A DNA stretch of 64,000 nt from Ezakiella sp. (lineage in GTDB: Bacteria; Bacillota; Clostridia; Tissierellales; Peptoniphilaceae): contig JALEOH010000008.1 in assembly GCA_022766605.1 (NCBI GenBank), positions 62,001-126,000 of the forward strand, read 5' to 3'. A program made the translations under genes and the position numbers. Numbering within the stretch: the first letter of the stretch is position 1; each line of letters opens with the position of its first letter. Of this stretch, positions 60,549-64,000 are shown in pieces. Below the pieces are notes generated by a model, which was not told where the DNA came from, made no database searches, and worked only from the letters and a program-made list of their open reading frames with translations.

Positions 60549-60965
60549 CTTGAGCTTGATAGAGCCTAAGTATAAGCTTTAATAGAGTCGTCTTACCACT
60601 GCCATTTATTCAACGAGAGCAACTTTCATTGGGCTTTCTATTTTAAAATTTACATCATTTAATGCATAATTGTCTCGACCCGGATATTTAAAATAGACAT
60701 TTTTAAACTCAATACTTCTTACTACATCAATTTTATTATCCCAGCTCCCATTTTTACATCTGCATTCATAAATTCAAAATAATTATCCATAAATGATTCG
60801 GTTTCAATTAATAAAGCCCCTTCTTGAACTAGGGTTATAAAACTTCGACCAGCAAATATTAAATATCCAATAAATAGAGTCAGCTAACCAATGCTCAATC
60901 TTCCAATAATTACATCTCTTACAAAGGCCAGGACCATTATTCCAATTAAATTATATATTCTAAAT
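60549..60965 (-). pseudogene. degraded ABC exporter fragment (end of membrane domain to Walker A)
   Basis: Minus-strand translation gives VRDVIIGRLSIG, an in-frame TAG, then LTLFIGYLIFAGRSFITLVQ and MDNYFEFMNADVKMG. After a frameshift it continues IEFKNVYFKYPGRDNYALND, and after a second disruption NGSGKTTLLKLILRLYQ. This is the last membrane segment and the start of the ATPase domain of an exporter, with one nonsense and two frame changes. The rest of the ATPase is absent here. Confidence 0.8.
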
Positions 60966-61036
60966 TAGATTATGTTACTTTGAGCTCTTGCCACTATGCC
61001 TCTTACTATGTTATAATTAAAAAAAGGAGGTATTGT

Positions 61037-61696
61037 ATGAAGATTGCAGTATTTGCGGGAACGCCCGTTGATGTTAAGATGGGAGAGGATATTTTAATTG
61101 CCAGTGGCTATTCCACTCTTGGCTTTCCCATGAGTAAAAATCCTATGGAGCAAACTAAAATTCAATACTACGGAAAGGACAAGCTCGAAGAAATATTTAA
61201 ATCAAAGCTGCTTAAGGCAAAGTCCCAAGGAGCAAAACTCGTCTTTATCTATTGTAATTCACTCTCTGCTGCAATTGACTATAAAGAAATCTGCAAAGAT
61301 GAAAATATTCCAGTCATTACTCCATTTGAGATATATGAAAATTTGGATGAAAAGTATGTAAATATTGCAATTATCGCTGCAAATGCCATTAGTGCATATG
61401 TAATAGATAGGCTACTAAATGAAAAGAAATTTAGAAATACCATTTCATTTGGCAATTTAAACATAGTTAATGAGATAGAAAAGGCCTTGCCCCCAATGGA
61501 AATAATCGATAAACTAAATTTAAAATATTTTTTAAGATATCTAGAAGGAATCAACTCCCCATATAAAATAGATTGCATACTACTTGGTTGCACCCATTTT
61601 CCATATTTAAAGACCGAACTAAAAAAATTAACCTATCTAAATATTATCGATCCAGCAGATAAAATGGTCGAACTAGTAAAAGAAAGAACTAAATAA
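61037..61696 (+). CDS. Asp/Glu racemase family protein
   Basis: 219-residue member of the aspartate/glutamate racemase superfamily. The two catalytic Cys regions are visible as VFIYCNSLSAAID (near residue 78) and ILLGCTHFPYLKTEL (near 185). The N-terminus MKIAVFAGTPVDVKMGEDIL differs from MurI, which starts with an FDSGxGG block, so it is not clearly the peptidoglycan glutamate racemase. Substrate unknown. ATG at 61037 has AAGGAGG upstream; TTGCCA-N18-TATAAT precedes it. Confidence 0.8.
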   Translation: MKIAVFAGTPVDVKMGEDILIASGYSTLGFPMSKNPMEQTKIQYYGKDKLEEIFKSKLLKAKSQGAKLVFIYCNSLSAAIDYKEICKDENIPVITPFEIYENLDEKYVNIAIIAANAISAYVIDRLLNEKKFRNTISFGNLNIVNEIEKALPPMEIIDKLNLKYFLRYLEGINSPYKIDCILLGCTHFPYLKTELKKLTYLNIIDPADKMVELVKERTK

Positions 61697-61838
61697 CTGT
61701 CTTCATTCCTTAAAAGCTTTTCTAAAACATTTTTTAGTATAATCCTTAACTTTATTTCAAGAATGTGATATAATAATGACATTGATATAATACACTAACA
61801 GTTAATTAAATTTATTATAGAGAAGAAAGGATGGTAAT

Positions 61839-62420
61839 ATGAAGAAGATAGGTAGATATAACTATACCAATTTGAGAGGGAGAATAATTATTCTCTCAAT
61901 TTTTCTTGCACTGACAATAATGTTAATATTGATCAATGACAGTAAAATTTTAGGACGAGCGGACACATATTTTAGAAATGCGGAAATTGCCAGATTCATG
62001 GATGCAAGTAGTATATTTGTATTTATCTCCGGAATGCTAGCAACCCTCTTGGGTGGATTGGGCTTATATGATGCTTTTAAATTTATCACGTCGAATCATA
62101 GCTATAGCCATGCCATTTTTTCTGTACTCATGGTTATACTTGGAATTTTGATGGGCTTTTTAGGAATTATGACCAATTTTAAGCTGTTTCAATTAAACAA
62201 TATCGTAGTTTCAAGAACTGCAAGCGAACTAAATGGTCTTTATATATTTCGTGAAATGCTCATATCTATTGGAGTGGGAGCTATCATGAATATCATAAGA
62301 ATGCTTTCCGATAGATCAATAAAAAAGAGATATGATAAATCTATCGAAAATGATGAGGATAAAAGAAAAAGAAAAAAAGAGCTATTCAATGCTCTTAATT
62401 TTAAAGATATTGATGAATAG
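61839..62420 (+). CDS. hypothetical membrane protein
   Basis: 193-residue protein with four probable membrane helices (about 15-35, 52-75, 87-110, 137-160) and a highly charged cytoplasmic tail rich in Lys, Arg and Glu (ENDEDKRKRKKELF). No family recognised. The ATG has AAGGATGG upstream. It is monocistronic and ends at a strong terminator. Confidence 0.65.
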   Translation: MKKIGRYNYTNLRGRIIILSIFLALTIMLILINDSKILGRADTYFRNAEIARFMDASSIFVFISGMLATLLGGLGLYDAFKFITSNHSYSHAIFSVLMVILGILMGFLGIMTNFKLFQLNNIVVSRTASELNGLYIFREMLISIGVGAIMNIIRMLSDRSIKKRYDKSIENDEDKRKRKKELFNALNFKDIDE

Positions 62421-62452
62421 TTTTAAATTGATTAGTTATGCAAAGATTAAAA

Positions 62453-62502
62453 AAGAATTTCAGGAGCAGTGTGTCATATATCGCTCCTGAAATTCTTTTT
62501 TG
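62453..62502 (+). terminator. strong terminator between two convergent genes
   Basis: Perfect 15-bp arms AAGAATTTCAGGAGC / GCTCCTGAAATTCTT with a 15-nt loop followed by T residues; probably serves both directions. Confidence 0.9.
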
Positions 62503-62519
62503 CAAAAATCATAATTGAT

Positions 62520-63044
62520 CTATTTATAGTAAGAAAATACAAGCCTCTCTTTCTCATACTCTTCATTTATCTCTCTGGTTGCCGTTATCAAATATATATC
62601 AACAACTTCTCCACGATCACGAGCTTCTACATGCCCAAAATTGGGTCTGCTATTGATCGCATCTCTAGGGATATCATTACGAAAATAAGATCTATCTTCT
62701 TTCTTATTCTCAATACAAATAGTTCTAGTGAATATCGGTAAACCTTCCTTTTTATAGTATAAATATACCCACCTCAAGCCATTTACATTTTTATACAATT
62801 TTAAATAGTACTCTGGCATTTTTAATTTTCTTTCAATCGATAAACCATCCTCTTTGCTCAAAGGTCGAGTTATATCAATATAGTCACATTTTTTTAAATC
62901 AGAATCAGTTATAGTACTATCAAGATTTTTTATTTCACTCACAATTTCTTCTTCGCTTGGAATTTGTATTTTAAAATAGTAATAGACCAAGAATGCTACT
63001 ATTAATATGAATAAGAATATAATTACTTTAAAAATCTTTTTCAT
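62520..63044 (-). CDS. hypothetical membrane-anchored protein
   Basis: 174-residue protein with an N-terminal hydrophobic anchor (about residues 5-25) and an outside domain rich in charged and Tyr residues. ENKKEDRSYFRNDIPRDA and GEVVDIYLITATREINEE are visible but match no family I recognise. GGGAGG lies about 6 nt before the ATG. The 230 nt upstream (63045-63275) are AT-rich and without a supported gene. Confidence 0.6.
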   Translation of the reverse strand: MKKIFKVIIFLFILIVAFLVYYYFKIQIPSEEEIVSEIKNLDSTITDSDLKKCDYIDITRPLSKEDGLSIERKLKMPEYYLKLYKNVNGLRWVYLYYKKEGLPIFTRTICIENKKEDRSYFRNDIPRDAINSRPNFGHVEARDRGEVVDIYLITATREINEEYEKERLVFSYYK

Positions 63045-63275
63045 ATCTTGCCTCCCAATTTTTAATATCTCATTAAGTTGACTGATTTATAATTGCTTCA
63101 TATTTAGTAATAAAGTCTAAATCAGTGCCGCTTTAATGTATATCGATATCTCAATTTATTTATACCCACACAGTCTGCTGCCCAACATATTAATTCTATA
63201 TTCTATAAAATCAAATAATTGATAATTACATAAGACTATCTTCTAAATACAATAAAAATCCGTGAATTTCACAAA

Positions 63276-63791
63276 CTAAATGTAGAGTCTATCGTATTCC
63301 TCTTTGGTCAAACAAAAGTCATATATTTCATGCGATACTCCTACTTGATCGACCCATGTTTCATTTGACTTAGATTTTGTTGCACCGATTTTTACATAGA
63401 CATGTTGAGCGATCTCATTGGTGTCAAGAGTATTCCAACGAGCTTCTTTAAAGCCTTTCTTAAATAATATTCCAAGGCTTTTTATTATCGCTCTTGTGCC
63501 CAATCCCTTATTTCGATTGGATACCAATGCAATTTTCCAGTCAGGACTAACTATATCATCGTCGATATCATAATAGAATTCTCCGACCGCTTCGCCCTTA
63601 TATTCAATTATATATAATCGTTTGCTGTCAATGGTTGCCATGACTTTGTCGATATTGGAATTGACTCCATGTGGAAAGCCGACTGCCGACATTATCTCCC
63701 CGTCATTCCACCACGAGAGTACTGTGCTTGCGTCGGCATCCACGGCGAGTCTAATATTTATATTATCATATAGTTCATCAAATATATTCAT
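63276..63791 (-). CDS. GNAT family N-acetyltransferase (RimJ/RimL-like)
   Basis: 171-residue acetyltransferase. LRLAVDADASTVLSWWNDGEIM-type opening (here IRLAVDADASTVLSWWND), YIIEYKGEAVGEFYYDID, then SNRNKGLGTRAIIKSLGILF, which is the acetyl-CoA pyrophosphate loop (R/Q-x-x-G-x-G/A), followed by ARWNTLDTNEIAQHVYVKIGA. Substrate is unknown. It starts 29 nt after the arsS stop on the same strand and may be cotranscribed. Confidence 0.85.
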   Translation of the reverse strand: MNIFDELYDNINIRLAVDADASTVLSWWNDGEIMSAVGFPHGVNSNIDKVMATIDSKRLYIIEYKGEAVGEFYYDIDDDIVSPDWKIALVSNRNKGLGTRAIIKSLGILFKKGFKEARWNTLDTNEIAQHVYVKIGATKSKSNETWVDQVGVSHEIYDFCLTKEEYDRLYI

Positions 63792-63812
63792 TTCTAACCT
63801 CCATACAATAAG

Positions 63813-63830
63813 ATGGATAACTATCCATCA
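63813..63830 (-). promoter_or_regulatory. candidate bacterial SECIS hairpin of arsS
   Basis: The mRNA segment forms a perfect 7-bp stem GATGGAT / ATCCATC closed by the loop AGTT, with the loop starting 19 nt after the UGA and G in the second loop position. These are the known bacterial SECIS requirements. The TAG stop codon of arsS lies inside it. Confidence 0.7.
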
Positions 63831-64000
63831 AGACTGCCTCCTCAGGAACTACCAGCGCCTGCTGTGCAAGCATAACAATGATTGCCAAGCGCTATATTTC
63901 TCTTAGTTAGTCCTATTTTTAGAGCATCGTCTATATTCTTAGGTTCATCTTTTACTTTAAGTCCCATACTTAAATTAAAATCGCAATCATATAGTGAGCC
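63821..64000 (-). CDS. arsS: C-terminus of ArsS-type radical SAM protein, candidate selenoprotein
   Basis: Sixty codons of the 3' end are visible; the start is beyond the window. The sequence YDCDFNLSMGLKV, then GNHCYACTAGAGSS, then UGA (63842-63844), then GGSLDG and TAG matches the C-terminal Cys-rich domain of the arsenosugar-type radical SAM family, where the motif CTAGAGSS is followed by Cys or, in some members, selenocysteine, then GG. The UGA is therefore probably selenocysteine. The family acts on dimethylarsenate-type substrates made by ArsM; this gene's exact substrate is inferred. Confidence 0.85.

Noticed and set aside
60860-60965. in-frame TAG in the ABC exporter fragment as a recoded codon
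   Set aside because: The same fragment has two frame disruptions and lacks most of its ATPase domain, so it is a decayed gene.
63045-63275. possible gene in the gap before the GNAT gene
   Set aside because: Only short frames without ribosome binding sites on both strands.

Overview
The window is AT-rich, densely packed and mostly transcribed on the minus strand. Strong AGGAGG-type ribosome binding sites, sigma-A-like promoters (TTGACA-N17-TATAAT) and lipoprotein signals ending in LxxC point to a low-GC, probably anaerobic Gram-positive bacterium of the Clostridia/Tissierellia type (for example Peptoniphilaceae-like). Genus is inference only.

Layout. 0-2.5 kb: end-truncated rsmI and a divergent M3 oligoendopeptidase. 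2.5-7.1 kb: a polyphosphate cluster (ppk1, ppx, two-domain polyphosphate:AMP phosphotransferase). 7.2-7.8 kb: rpsD. 7.9-11.6 kb: a heterodimeric ABC exporter behind a 5' leader with a small leader peptide and hairpins. 11.6-31.2 kb: a very long cobalamin locus (btuCDF, anaerobic cbi/cob genes, cobTUS) interrupted by a DpnII-type restriction-modification cassette with its own promoter. 31.3-36.7 kb: cls, typA, an anti-sigma-like ATPase, a YwaF-type membrane protein and a Crp/Fnr regulator. 36.8-38.6 kb: a cytosolic and an exported double-CMD (AhpD-like) protein. 38.8-42.4 kb: zinc uptake (zinT, znuA, znuC, znuB). 42.6-49.4 kb: ychF-pdaA-like-recD2-comFC-apbE-membrane protein operon. 49.6-52.3 kb: an arsenite methyltransferase gene with an in-frame UGA, two small exported paralogues with nearly identical 3' ends, an HdeD-like protein and an ABC-exporter remnant. 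52.3-58.9 kb: the complete pstSCAB-phoU-phoB-phoR regulon behind a multi-repeat Pho box. 59-64 kb: glutaredoxin, M18 aminopeptidase, a second ABC-exporter remnant, an Asp/Glu racemase family protein, hypothetical proteins, a GNAT acetyltransferase, and the C-terminus of an ArsS-type radical SAM protein that also has an in-frame UGA.

Most notable observations. (1) Two arsenic-pathway genes 13 kb apart (arsM-like at 49655-50386, arsS at 63821-64000) each carry an in-frame UGA exactly where a conserved Cys is expected. Each UGA is followed, 19-20 nt later, by a hairpin whose loop begins AGUU, so both are candidate selenoproteins. (2) Both glutamine-dependent amidases of the corrin pathway appear to have lost glutaminase function: CbiP lacks the whole amidotransferase domain but keeps its C-terminal tail, and CbiA has Gly in place of the catalytic Cys. 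This suggests that free ammonia is the nitrogen donor. (3) The CMD pair lies beside a divergent Crp-like regulator whose recognition helix fits a GTGA/TCAC operator in the intergenic region. (4) PstS is circularly permuted relative to the canonical order.

No tRNA, rRNA, CRISPR array or complete insertion sequence was seen.
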